Positions 12,991-21,600 of a stretch of DNA of 64,000 bases are shown piece after piece. Source of the DNA: Rotaria sp. Silwood1 (lineage: Eukaryota; Rotifera; Eurotatoria; Philodinida; Philodinidae). Each line of letters opens with the position of its first letter. The first letter of the stretch is position 1. The stretch lies in the NCBI GenBank assembly GCA_905250075.1, contig CAJNOP010000017.1, forward strand, positions 124,001 through 188,000, read 5' to 3'. The notes under the pieces were generated by a model that saw only the letters and a list, made by a program, of their open reading frames with translations, did not search any database and was not told where the DNA came from. A program made the translations under genes and the position numbers.

Positions 12991-14258
12991 ATGTCCCTAG
13001 GTGACGACGACAACCACGACGCCAATGTTTTACCATTTGCCGATTGTGAAATTGCTACTGATGTTTATTTAGATCGTGCGATCTCTCAAATATCAAAACG
13101 TCATAATAACAAAAAGACACATAAGAAGTCAAACAAACGACAATCCAACGATACTAACAATGAACGGGATACCAATTTACAAAATACAGTGTCCTGTATC
13201 TATTTTGAAAGTACAGAAGAAGAAAATAATTTTCTTAAATTTATTCCATATACAGGACCCAGTAATACATTACATCTTGGAAGACTTCTTTATCTCCCAC
13301 AATTAATATCACATATTAGTAATGATTTAAAGATTAGTTTTCAACGTTTTATTCAAGATTATGATCGAACAATAGCATCTATAACACCATCGTTGGAGAC
13401 CCTGTCTCTTTCCATCTATTTACGTTTTGGAATTTCTTACATAGCGAAACTAGATGTCATGCCTGATGAACCAATATCACTTAGAGATTTCACTATTTTT
13501 CGAAATCGAGGTTTTTATTTAAAAACAGACACAACAATTTAAACTCTAAGTTAAATATTTTTTTATTTATCGTAGGTAAAAAACTTAAAACATCATTCTA
13601 TACTTGTAAAGGTGTTACTTCACCAAAACGTCTTATAACAACAATTACTAAACTTAATTATCATCAAATATCATCAAATACATATTCATATGAAATTCAA
13701 CTATATGCAATTAAAAATAATCTAAATACTATTCTTCATTTTCAATATGATGAACTATTTCATTGTCGTTCAGTATATTCTCGATTAGATCATCCAATTA
13801 ATTTTGATTTTATTCGTGATAAAACATCAAGTTTATTTCGTTCAATAGATGATTCATATTCGGATATATTTGATTTTCGTATTCAATTATCACGAGGAAA
13901 ACATTTATCAAAAACTGATACCATTGTTTTAGATGTGTTACGTGGTGTACCTATTGATCAGGTTTTATTTCTTGATACATCAACACATATTTTACGTGTT
14001 TCATCAAAATTACAAAAATTTGTTAAATACTTAAAATGTACACGTTCAAGTAGTTATCAAAATGTTGATGATCAATTTGTTATAAATATTGGTACATATG
14101 AAGAATTTCAATTAAATAGTCGAGGTCAATGTGAACCATTAATGAAATCATCAAATACCATGACTATTGAACTACTGGATGTCAAAACTATACCATCAGG
14201 AAAAAAACTTTATGATACGGGAATGTGGTTTTCAACATTGTGTCAAACATGTAGTTAG
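12991..14258 (+). CDS. Unrecognised protein, 5' part of a gene interrupted by an LTR element
   Basis: Exon 1 is 12991-13510 (ATG in the context ACCATG). After a 65-bp intron, exon 2 starts at 13576 with the frame kept (FRNRG joined to KKLKTS). The N-terminal part is hydrophilic with a Lys/Asn-rich stretch (NNKKTHKKSNKRQ). The later part has beta-like hydrophobic alternation and tryptophan is rare. I recognise no domain. Reading runs into the LTR at 14253, where AGT-TAG ends the protein at 401 residues (FSTLCQTCS). The frame resumes past the element at 16775, so the undisrupted gene would code 527 residues. The insertion removes about 130 C-terminal residues. The product could still be made, truncated. 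Confidence 0.75.
14248..14252. repeat. Target site duplication, left copy (CATGT)
   Basis: CATGT just outside the left LTR is repeated at 16770-16774 just outside the right LTR. Removing one copy with the element restores an open reading frame across the junction, which confirms the duplication. Confidence 0.9.
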
Positions 14259-14481
14259 AATGTTAGCTTGCCTTTTTCTTTATTGGAAAAACACGAAGTA
14301 TATATAGGAAGGGAAAATTGGACTAGTCAGGGAAGAAGTTGAGTTTCTTCGTCTGATTGAAAATGAACAACAAGTAGAGTTACAACAAAAGACGTCAGTG
14401 AAGAAGAATAGGTCAGACGGGTAAGAACATATAGTAACACCTGAAGAAAAAGAAATATGAAATCATCCATATATCCTAACA
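14253..14481 (-). repeat. 3' LTR of the element (relative to its minus orientation)
   Basis: 229 bp, identical to the other LTR except at 14278. On the minus strand it contains a TATATATA box (plus-strand tatatata near 14300) and AATAAAG about 15-25 bases further on, the expected order of promoter and polyadenylation signals for a compact LTR. Confidence 0.93.
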
Positions 14482-14492
14482 CCTCCTTCCCT
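14482..14492 (-). promoter_or_regulatory. Polypurine tract of the LTR element
   Basis: On the minus strand AGGGAAGGAGG directly precedes the TGTTAGG start of the 3' LTR. This is the standard position and composition for the plus-strand primer of an LTR retroelement. Confidence 0.88.
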
Positions 14493-14508
14493 ACAACAGA
14501 TGAGCGCA

Positions 14509-14967
14509 TCATCTGCTCATCGACCAAAAAAAAAAACTTATGAGAAGATAAACAACAAACCAAAAGAAAACAAAACTTGCACAAATGTAAGGAAGATAAA
14601 ACGCACGACGAAAAATGAAACCGCCCAATAGAGAAAAAAAAATGTGTTTATCCATATTCGAGGATCGATTCGTGTTGATATTGTAAAATCTGACATTCGT
14701 AATAAACGTGAATGAATCATAAACTGCCACCTGTGAATAATGATTCCATGAAGATCCATAATATTCTCATCGAAAGCAAAATAATTCGATGATCATAGTA
14801 GAATTGGTGAAGAAAAAAAAAATCGATCGCATACAAGTATGATAAGGAATAGAAAAGACTTGTTGACGACCAGTTAAAACTGTGATTTCAGATATAACGA
14901 ATAAACCAGAATAAAAACCATGTGTGAAACCATTTATTGCCCGTTCCATATCTATGCCAGACGACAT
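14509..14967 (-). other. Possible second ORF of the LTR element (hydrophobic end)
   Basis: Nine bases after the RING ORF stop, an ATG opens a 66-codon frame (MSSGIDMERAINGF...). After one TGA (around 14765) the same frame continues to 14509 and ends in a strongly hydrophobic segment (YICASFVFFWFVVYLLISFFF), a possible membrane span. This could be a second element gene with one stop, a read-through product, or the 3' UTR of the captured transcript. I do not recognise it. Confidence 0.35.
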
Positions 14968-14976
14968 TAATAAAAA

Positions 14977-16371
14977 TTAGAAGTCGACTCGCATGGTAAG
15001 AATTGGGTAGTTCAAAATCCATAATATATGTTTGTGATGAACCACGGTTGATCCTATAACAAGATTCGCCGTAGATTGTAGTTGACTCTTTGTGTGTTGA
15101 ATCATTAAGATCATAAGAATAAGGATAGCGTTATTTGTTTGTATATGACGTTGATTATTATCATGTTTATTTGTTGTCACTGTTGTTGATAAAGTTTGTT
15201 TGCTTGATTCGATGGTCGATTCAAATATATGTCGAGACGATGAAAGACATTGACCAAAATATTGAATGTTATTAAGTAATTGACTTCCATCACGTTTTGA
15301 TTGAAGACGTTCATCTAATTGTGAAAATGTAGAATCATTTCTTTCTTTAGTTTCATCAAGTTCTGTGCGCAATGCATCGATTTGAATATGTTTTTCTGCA
15401 AGTTTACTATATAGAGATTCTTCATATTGATGTTGTTCGGATATTTTTTCTTGTTCAAGTCGTTCAATTTCTTGCCTAAATTTATTCTTTTGAGATTGAT
15501 ATTGAATTTGTAAATGATCAATTTGTTTTTTATATTCTTCAATTTCTTTAGTTAATTGTTGTTGTAAATCATTATATTCATGTTCTTTTTGTTGATTTAA
15601 ATCAATTGTTTGTTTTAATTGATAGATTTCTTTTTCAAATTGTTCATTATCAGTTTCAAGTTGTGCAATGCGACGTTTATATTGATCGATTTCATGTAAA
15701 TATGATGTTTGACTTTCATTTAATTGTTCATGAAGTATTTCTTCGATACGTTTTAAGTCTTTTTCCACATTTGGAAGAGACTGTGCTAATTGTTCATTAT
15801 ATCGAATTAAAGCTTCTTTTTCTTTTTGGGCTTCTTTAGCTAATAATTCATTACGATGTGCTTGTTTTTCCAAATTAGCATTATCAATTGATAATTTTTT
15901 AATTTGTTCACCTAATACTTGGATTTTAACATTTGTTGAAGCTCCAGTATTAATTAAATGAATATTTTCTTCTGTAAGACGTTTTAATTGTAATTCAAGT
16001 GTTTGAATATATTCTTGTTGTTGAAGTTGATTTACTTGTGTTGGTTCATGTTTATGTTGAACAGAATGTAATTGAGCATGAAGAATTTGAGCTGATTCCG
16101 GTTTATTTTTATTACGTTGACGAGCTTTCGATGATGGTTCAACAACTGATTGTTGTGGATTTAACTGTGTTGAATCTTCTTTATTGGAACATCTAGGACA
16201 AATGAATGTTTCTAATTGCAGCTGGATCTTCTCCTCAATTGCTGCATGTAAGCAGCTAATACAAATTGTATGCGAACATGCGGTAATTGTATAATGATAC
16301 CTGTATATACAATCAAAACAAGACGTGTTTGATTGATCGATCCGGTGAGTCATACTGCTTTGGTGATACAT
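14977..16371 (-). CDS. RING-finger/coiled-coil protein encoded inside the LTR element
   Basis: Intronless ORF; the first ATG (16371) gives 464 residues, and the frame is open 30 codons further upstream without an ATG. Residues about 18-60 form a complete C3HC4 RING: CFDC, ten residues, CSHTICISC, seventeen residues, CPRC. This arrangement usually marks an E3 ubiquitin ligase. From about residue 110 to 380 the protein is almost entirely Glu/Lys/Gln/Leu-rich heptad-like sequence (for example LELQLKRLTEENIHL and EIEEYKKQIDHLQIQ), a long coiled coil. RING plus coiled coil recalls TRIM-type proteins, but no B-box or C-terminal domain is seen. There are no retroviral-type Gag zinc knuckles. It lies in sense orientation within the element, so LTR-driven expression is likely (inference). 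Confidence 0.82.
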   Translation of the reverse strand: MYHQSSMTHRIDQSNTSCFDCIYRYHYTITACSHTICISCLHAAIEEKIQLQLETFICPRCSNKEDSTQLNPQQSVVEPSSKARQRNKNKPESAQILHAQLHSVQHKHEPTQVNQLQQQEYIQTLELQLKRLTEENIHLINTGASTNVKIQVLGEQIKKLSIDNANLEKQAHRNELLAKEAQKEKEALIRYNEQLAQSLPNVEKDLKRIEEILHEQLNESQTSYLHEIDQYKRRIAQLETDNEQFEKEIYQLKQTIDLNQQKEHEYNDLQQQLTKEIEEYKKQIDHLQIQYQSQKNKFRQEIERLEQEKISEQHQYEESLYSKLAEKHIQIDALRTELDETKERNDSTFSQLDERLQSKRDGSQLLNNIQYFGQCLSSSRHIFESTIESSKQTLSTTVTTNKHDNNQRHIQTNNAILILMILMIQHTKSQLQSTANLVIGSTVVHHKHILWILNYPILTMRVDF

Positions 16372-16523
16372 TCGACGATTGACGTAATTTTCTTTTTTTC
16401 TAAATGCTTCTTCGTCTTCTTCTTCGATGGTAAAAGTGAAGAAATCTGGACACGGCACCAAATGTTGATTACTAATAAGGCTATTGTCGGGTCCGTTAGT
16501 TTGTCGAAGATTGTAAGTCGATA

Positions 16524-16541
16524 AACTTGGCTAGTGCACCA
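16524..16541 (-). promoter_or_regulatory. Primer-binding site of the LTR element
   Basis: On the minus strand TGGTGCACTAGCCAAG overlaps the last base of the 5' LTR. TGG is the complement of the CCA end of a tRNA, so this is the expected reverse-transcription primer site. A second related motif, TTTGGTGCCGTGTCCAG, lies about 75 bp further in (plus-strand 16446-16463) and resembles leader motifs of several invertebrate LTR elements. The tRNA species is not identified. Confidence 0.75.
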
Positions 16542-16769
16542 GTTAGAATGTTAGCTTGCCTTTTTTTTTATTGGAAAAACACGAAGTATATATAGGAAGG
16601 GAAAATTGGACTAGTCAGGGAAGAAGTTGAGTTTCTTCGTCTGATTGAAAATGAACAACAAGTAGAGTTACAACAAAAGACGTCAGTGAAGAAGAATAGG
16701 TCAGACGGGTAAGAACATATAGTAACACCTGAAGAAAAAGAAATATGAAATCATCCATATATCCTAACA
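16541..16769 (-). repeat. 5' LTR of the element (relative to its minus orientation)
   Basis: 229 bp direct repeat of 14253-14481. It should supply the promoter (minus-strand TATATATA) for the internal ORF. Its minus-strand end runs straight into the primer-binding site. Confidence 0.93.
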
Positions 16770-16774
16770 CATGT
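16770..16774. repeat. Target site duplication, right copy (CATGT)
   Basis: Right-hand partner of the duplication at 14248-14252. Confidence 0.9.
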
Positions 16775-17161
16775 GTTGATTTGCCAACAACAACAATTGA
16801 AAAAAATTCTAATAAATCACTTAAATGGTTCTCAGGTATATTTGTATGGGGTAGACGATATAATCAATCAATAAAACAAATGAATGTTAATCAATTAACA
16901 ACATATAGAACACATCAGTCTAAACAAACTTATACAAGTGAAGAATTAGCATTCATTAAAAAAATTTTACGAGAAGAAAATTTACGAAATATTTTATTGA
17001 ATACGAATGAAGAAAAATCTTATGGCAGAAAAGATATTGACCAAATATTTGAAAATATTATGGAAAGATTAAAAGCAAGTGCTGCACCATCAGCTAATGA
17101 AGCCATGAAAAAAGTTGAACGAGCCTATCGTATTGTATGTAAAGAATTTATTGAGTCATAA
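16775..17161 (+). pseudogene. 3' part of the interrupted gene, separated by the LTR element
   Basis: Continues the frame of 13576-14252 exactly at the target site: ...CQTC then VDLPTTTIEKN. It runs 128 codons to TAA at 17161. It contains a basic patch (GIFVWGRRYNQSIKQ) and a helical, charged region (SEELAFIKKILREENLRN...ENIMERLKASAAPSANEAM) with no recognised domain. An ATG inside the right LTR (16745) could start an in-frame 138-residue product, so a chimaeric transcript is conceivable but unproven. Confidence 0.75.
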
Positions 17162-17195
17162 GTGAAGTTTATGCTTTAATAATTTACTCTTGGAA

Positions 17196-17201
17196 AATAA
17201 A
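17196..17201 (+). terminator. Polyadenylation signal AATAAA after the interrupted gene
   Basis: AATAAA 35 bp after the TAA, followed by T-rich sequence. Confidence 0.5.
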
Positions 17202-19333
17202 TTTTATTTGGCAAGCTTTTTCATTAATTACTCGTTCCTTTAAAATATTTTTGTAAGATAACGAAAATGCAATATTCCAAGAAATCATTATTCTCGTTCA
17301 TTTATACATATATATGAGCTGAATGAATATGACGAACGGAGCATGAATATATAGTTTGCATTTCGATTCGTCCATTGTGTAATTGAAAAGAAACTGTAAA
17401 AAAGTTGATTGATTGAGCATCTCACATTGATTACAATTAAATCACGTTTTTTTTCCTGCAATGTCATAATTTCAAGTATAGTTAGTTTATAAACTTTTTG
17501 AAGACATTCTCTAATGTCATTTATCATGAAAAGTTGAGAGATGAAACTCTTATCTGATTAGATTTCGAGTTAGCAAGGTGAAAAAAAGGTCGATCTGATT
17601 TAAATAATTCAACTGTCTCATAGCACGTATTTGTAAATAGTCTTAGAAACTTATCTTGATTTTTGTGGAATTCATAATCTTGAAGAAAATAGTAAGGATG
17701 TATTTAAATCAAGGTTTTTGCGATTGCTTCCAGATCATAATAACTCTGGATAGGAGGAGGAAAGATAGAGATCATTGGACACGTTTTGTCGCACGTAGAA
17801 AAGGCACATCAGTAATAACAATGCTAAGATCATTCTGGAACTTTCTAGAATCGTCAAAAAAGCATTTTATGAATCTAAGATTTCTATTATACTTTTTAAT
17901 TAGTTTTAATGTTGTGGGTTTGGGTATTTAATACAGCGGAAGAATTTTATTGTAGGTGTCAATCAGTTAGGTGATGATATTGTTGATCTAGCAAAGTCAA
18001 AATAGGACTATAATAGAAAAATATGAACTAATTGAATTCGAAGTTTGGGTAAAACGGAACATTATATGTCAGTTTATCAAGAGAAAGGACGATGTGCTAA
18101 GGAATTAACTGAACAAAGAAATCAAAGTATGTAGCAGTTTTTAATATGGTTGTTGAATCAACGAAGTGAGGAATAAAATAATACTTGTCGTTTCCTATGG
18201 CATGGATCATATATATTATAACTAGAAGAAAGGAATCATGTATCGAGAATCTAATAAATTGGTAGAATAGTAATTCTAAATGCAAATAATTTCGAAATGA
18301 TAAAATTTCACTGGGCCCCTATCAAGTATAAAAATTTTTATAATTTAGATTTATTCATTTATTTGGTATTTTTTTTAAATAAATTATTTGAACCCTTTAA
18401 TTATATACCAAAGATTTATTACAGTCACGCTTTGTAAGTTCCATACTTTAGTGTTTCATGGGGTCGCTCTGATAACTTCTCGTTATTTGTAACAACAGAT
18501 AAAAGCAAGTGTCTTAACTTTATTGAATCATGGAGTGACGAGGTATCAAGTGACTATTTACTGCCGAATAGAGCTTCATTTGGGCCATCCGTACATTTAG
18601 ATACAACATTTTTGCAAGTCTTCGATGGGATTTTATAGTGTCGGTGTCACTAACTATGATATGTCATAGGTAGTATTTTACAAGACGGCTCAACCAATCA
18701 CAGTAGTATCTATGTATAGAATTTGTCTTAGATTTTGTCCTAAGAGCTTTTAGTCCATTTCGTAGTAGTAGTAGTTTGGCGAATGAGTCCGCTCACATGT
18801 TCAAAAAAGTAAATTTAAACAAAAGTTTGGACTCCAACTCTGATTACCATCTTCATCTAGAAAATGACTTTTATGGAAAAGCAAAAGTAGCAATCACTAG
18901 CAACTCTTACGAAGACTACTTGCTTAACTATTTTGTACATCATATACAGTTATTTTTGGAACAAAAAACAAGAAGCGCGTAATAAGCTGCTGCCCTAATA
19001 ATACGCATACATTTTGTGTTTTGTTCATATCTAAGTTGTATTTTGTATTCTTATCTCTGTTATTACAATAAAGAAATCTGGTGATTTTCTCTACAAAATG
19101 GTTTTCATTATTTTTTCCGCAATTCCACTCAAAAATATCTATCTGAGACATTCGAGATAGTAATATTATTTGATTTTGTAACTTTTTTTGAATGTATTGC
19201 ATCTTCGATAAAACTTGAACAAAAATTGATTAGAGTATATTTCAATGGTCCATCTCATTATAAAATGCTTCGTTTCATAAGAAAAGTAAATGTACATTAC
19301 TGCTTAATTTCATGGTCAAAGACAAACTAAGAA
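17202..19333. other. Gene-poor region, nothing recognised
   Basis: About 2.1 kb of AT-rich sequence with only short, unconvincing ORFs (for example 17656-17931 plus from a non-ATG start, 18776-18982 plus). No repeats with clear ends were found. Possibly decayed mobile DNA. Confidence 0.4.
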
Positions 19334-19496
19334 TGCGCTGGTGGTGTAGTGGTATCATGCATTAAGTACCAGATTGAGACCCGATGATTTATTCAGTAAG
19401 ATCCTGATCTTCAAAATACCTCATCAAGCTTCGTAAACTAGATAAGAGTGATCGTGATTATTGAATAACAAAAGGGTTCGATTCTCGGCCAGCGAA
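19334..19496 (+). pseudogene. tRNA-Gly relic split by an insertion
   Basis: The 5' part (19334-19382) starts GCGCTGGTGGTGTAGTGGTATCAT, the acceptor and D-arm of a eukaryotic tRNA-Gly, and reaches GACCC. The 3' part (about 19475-19496) reads GGTTCGATTCTCGGCCAGCG, the T-arm and the matching acceptor strand (GCGCTGG pairs with CCAGCG). Between them lie about 90 bases that do not belong to a tRNA. The anticodon stem does not pair well. The insert sits in the T-stem, not after position 37 where eukaryotic tRNA introns occur, so this is read as a pseudogene. Confidence 0.7.
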
Positions 19497-20639
19497 TTAT
19501 TATTCCTATTCCTCGTTCCTTTTAATATTCGATACTCTCATGTTCACTCTGAGCCGTATGTGAGCAGCTTCTGAACAAGTTCAGCACAATTTTTACGAAT
19601 GAGAAAAAGGTATTACACCACACATCTCAACAGTTACGCAATATCAGAATTGAGTGCATTGGCAACAAGAAAGAAACAGGGTATTCTTAGATACGATTTT
19701 TATGTTTTGAGCTTATTTTTTTATTCTCATGCTTGGCAGCATTTACATAAAAAAATAACAACAAATTAGAATACAACAAAAACAAAAGATACAAGTAATA
19801 CTCGTCGCTGTATCTCGCTTGACCTTCGACCGAATTCATTCTATTCAATTTAAAATTTATTATTAGACGCTTACACGATAAGAATAACCCTCAAAATTGA
19901 GAAATAGATTGTTCTCAAAAAGTAGAAGATAAAAACGAAAGAAATTGAAGTATATTGCCACTAATGTTACTCTTTTTTTGATTAAAACTCAAGGAAATTC
20001 CATTGTTTTGACAAGCACTTGAACTTTTGTTCATAGATTAACTGAACATTGCTTTGAAAGTTTTTTGGTATTCTAGTGACAGCGAATGCGTTTATGGCAT
20101 GAAATCCTATCCAAGCATTTTAACTTCAGAGAATAGTAGTACTTTTGGGAAACGACTTTTAAATAACACTTTTACATAGGTATCAGTTAGACAGACATGT
20201 ATCGGACTCTGAAATCCTTTTTTCAACTGTACGGAAGTTACACTTGAATTCACCAAAACAAATTTTTCGTAGTCAACATCGGACTTACATTTGTGAAACA
20301 TTCACCTAGTTTTTGCAGATTTTTATAGTAACAACTTTAGTCTTCAAATGTTAAGCAGTGAGCAATAACACACTGATTTATAGATTCATAAATAAGTTTC
20401 AAGAAAAACAACAGTCAAAGAGGTATTTTCTTTTAGAAACAGCACAAAAAGAAGTTTATATATTGGTCAAAAAAGTTTTCGAATTTTCACAAAGTCGTGC
20501 CGTCTCAAATAGAAAGTATTGGTGAAGTCTTAGTCGAAAAGTTTGGCTCTGCACGGCGTTTCTATTATACTTTTTAGTCAAAAAGTATGAAAAGTACTTA
20601 AAAAGGTTCACTTATAAGTACTTTTTTTTCTGTTTAAAA
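19497..20639. other. Gene-poor region, nothing recognised
   Basis: AT-rich, with only short ORFs such as 20107-20301 minus, which has no recognisable motif. It may be part of the decayed surroundings of the acyltransferase pseudogene. Confidence 0.35.
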
Positions 20640-21600
20640 TCTACTTTTGAAAGTACTTAATAGTTGGTTTTTGCCTACTTTTTTTTTTTTTTACTTGAAT
20701 GGATATTGTTGAATTGGCAACATGATCTATCAATGCTATGAAATCTGAGGCACCGCGAATATTGATTGCTGTGTTTGTTTGTAGAATGCGTTGATCGTCA
20801 TTTGTAAAACAGTGAGTATTCAGCGTAAAGATGATATAAGCAGTGAGTACATCGTGAATAGTCGTAAGTTTATTGCCACTTAAGTCATGCAAACGGGCAG
20901 TTGTGCTCCTTAAAACAGATGATGATTTGGTCATAGATATTTTGATTATTGCTCAAATACTACATTACTTCTTCTTTTGCTTGCGCATCGGAGATATATT
21001 TCATCGTGGGTGCAAGAGACATATTCAAATCATCTTCATTCTACAAACATGATTCAACCACTGGTGATGGTTCGAGCCGCTCTAATTGTTGATAGAAGCG
21101 TGAAAATGCAGACAAAAAATTCGCATATGCAGATGCATCGCCCCATACATGTGAGCAACTTGTACCTAGTAGCCATTCATCACTTGCTTTTATATGTATC
21201 GATTTCAAGCGAAAAAAAGAGGCTCGTACTGAGAACATCGCATTAGTTTAACATAGTCAACTACATCAAGAAATGATTTGAACAATGTGTGTTCTATGTC
21301 GATTACCACGTGACACTCGAAAGGGCATTTTAAGAATCCAGTGTTTTCAATCAGTGTGACTGAAACTGTATTATCCGTCGTGTCGATTGCATATTGATCA
21401 TTATCTAGTAGAATCGGTCGATCGGCAACTAAAGGTCATAATGATAAAACACGAGATAGAGCTTCTTGAATATAATCAATATCCAAAGCCGATGGATATA
21501 CGAATACGTTATTGATGCGCGCAATCATCCATAGATCAATGCCGGCAAGTTCAATATGACGATTCAAACTTTGTCGGCGAACATGGTCGGACAGTATAAG
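20640..21600 (-). pseudogene. BAHD-type acyltransferase pseudogene
   Basis: Reading the minus strand from 21600 gives an N-terminal part (LSDHVRRQSLNRHIELAGID), then EALSRVLSL followed by a TGA where the family has Trp before PLVADR. GTSCSHVWGDASAYANFL follows, with the HxxxD catalytic motif of BAHD/trichothecene-acetyltransferase-like enzymes. A TAG follows ESCL, another stop follows KEEVM, and after a frame change comes LHDLSGNKLTTIHDVLTAYI, like the family's conserved segment before the C-terminal half. The C-terminal DFGWG region is missing. At least three stops and one frameshift make it dead. The family is typical of fungi and plants, so horizontal origin is possible; that is inference. 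Confidence 0.72.

Larger units (their letters stand above)
14253..16769 (-). mobile_element. Non-autonomous LTR retroelement carrying a RING/coiled-coil gene
   Basis: Two direct repeats of 229 bp (14253-14481 and 16541-16769) flank 2.06 kb. They differ at one base (C at 14278 against T). The 5-bp target CATGT is duplicated at 14248-14252 and 16770-16774 (6 bp, ACATGT, if the terminal base is counted with the host). Orientation is minus: the right repeat is the 5' LTR, a TGG-containing primer-binding site abuts it, and a polypurine tract abuts the left repeat. LTR ends read TGTTAGG and CTAACT. There is no gag, protease, RT, RNase H or integrase coding potential. The only long ORF is a RING/coiled-coil protein in the sense direction. 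Recent insertion; propagation must depend on another element's enzymes. Confidence 0.93.

Noticed and set aside
14264..14480. Shorter LTR limits using the inner TGTTAG...CTAACA
   Set aside because: The host frame and the CATGT duplication fix the outer limits at 14253 and 16769; the inner limits would leave shared sequence outside both LTRs.
15606..16196. Plus-strand ORFs opposite the coiled-coil gene
   Set aside because: They are mirror readings of the repetitive coiled-coil codons and have no independent support.
14977..16461. Starting the RING/coiled-coil protein at 16461
   Set aside because: That codon is TTG in the element leader; the first ATG is at 16371, and the leader contains a TGGTGCC motif typical of non-coding 5' LTR-element sequence.
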